This document shows, piece after piece, positions 63,526 through 64,000 of a stretch of DNA of 64,000 nt (position 1 is its first letter; every line of letters starts with the position of its first letter). Source of the DNA: Syngnathus acus (taxonomy: Eukaryota; Chordata; Actinopteri; Syngnathiformes; Syngnathidae); contig NC_051090.1 in NCBI RefSeq assembly GCF_901709675.1, forward strand, positions 9,009,842 to 9,073,841, written 5' to 3'. The position numbers and the translations under genes were made by a program. The notes below the pieces were generated by a model. That model worked only from the letters and a program-made list of their open reading frames with translations. It was not told where the DNA came from and searched no databases.

Positions 63526-64000
63526 TCCGTTCGAACTTTGGGGAAAACAAATAACAAAACGTATTCATTTCATTGAATGCATTTTAAAAAGTGCAATTAA
63601 GATTCGATTCTTATTAACACTTACAACAGGCTGACCTCTGCTTTTATTAATTCATTATCAATTTGAGTTGAGATCAAAAGGGAGCGATGTTCCTCCATGT
63701 TCGATAACAAATTACCTTGAACTCTATAAAAATTAGAGCCTTGCAATGGTCCATATTGTTTTGCATTTTCCTCTCAGCAATGTGTACGTTAAGCCTAGCC
63801 AACAAGCAAAGCACAGCATTTGTACATGCTACAAATTGTTGGGTTTGAAAAGCATGTTCCACTCATGAAAACCTTGCTGAGCGTTGGCGTCTGTAGATTC
63901 AACATGGAGTCAAAAGACAGAATTCTGTGCCATTCAGATGAGCACTGTTTTGTTGACCGTATTCAAATTGTATTCATGTTGCCATTTTTCCAGTTGAGTA

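Larger units (their letters stand above)
49903..64000 (-). other. ptprs: Upstream of first coding exon: 5' intron(s)/flank of ptprs
   Basis: 14.1 kb upstream of the signal-peptide exon, which begins at a splice acceptor; noncoding 5' exon(s) and the promoter should therefore lie here or beyond 64000. I could not place them: there is no clear CpG-rich block or TATA-type promoter. Recognisable content is a G-rich tract (55117-55158), a poly-C run near 56827, a truncated hAT copy (59640-59914), CA/TG repeats (61489-61530, 62573-62616), a partial SINE (about 62149-62235) and small tandem duplications (58921-58978, 63422-63525). Open frames here are short and unsupported. Confidence 0.6.

Overview
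This window looks like intron-rich vertebrate DNA, most likely from a percomorph teleost fish. It is AT-rich, with long introns and consensus GT-AG splice sites. It carries tRNA-headed SINEs, hAT-type and TA-flanked non-autonomous DNA transposons, and long GATA/GACA, AAT and CA microsatellites typical of fish. The SINE family at 28480-28846 and 33803-34164 reminds me of syngnathid genomes, but that is an impression, not a result.

I can support one protein-coding gene: the 5' part of a receptor-type protein tyrosine phosphatase sigma gene (ptprs; ptprsa or ptprsb not resolved), on the minus strand. Read from high to low coordinates it runs: 5'UTR plus signal-peptide exon (49674-49902), Ig1 in two exons (42787-42932, 41151-41292), Ig2 in two exons (28224-28412, 17606-17716), Ig3 (9303-9572), FN1+FN2 in one 582-nt exon (8529-9110), FN3 in two exons (8282-8418, 8046-8190), FN4 (2038-2358), and the first part of FN5 (815-1008). 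The rest (end of FN5, later FN domains, membrane segment, both phosphatase domains) lies beyond position 1. All splice phases agree. The constitutive exons join into 2334 nt (778 codons) without a stop.

The most valuable content is three microexons too short for ORF searches: 9 nt (26408-26416) and 18 nt (21964-21981) at the meA site inside Ig2, and 12 nt (15730-15741, encoding ELRE) at the meB site between Ig2 and Ig3. All are phase 1-1 and frame-preserving. They supply the LAR-RPTP splice code that in other vertebrates selects postsynaptic partners.

The other roughly 96% is intron and 5' flank. 2359-8045 is mostly unique, with a G-rich tract. 9573-28223 holds the microexons, two hAT-type elements and the large GACA/GATA array. 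28413-41150 is the repeat-rich first half of Ig2's upstream intron: two full SINE copies and a fragment, two TA-flanked MITEs (one with a nested SINE), two hAT copies and a CCAT/CCGT array. 42933-49673 is the intron after the signal exon. 49903-64000 is upstream of the first coding exon and should hold 5'UTR exon(s) and promoter, but I cannot place them. I found no second gene, RNA gene or novel multi-gene system.
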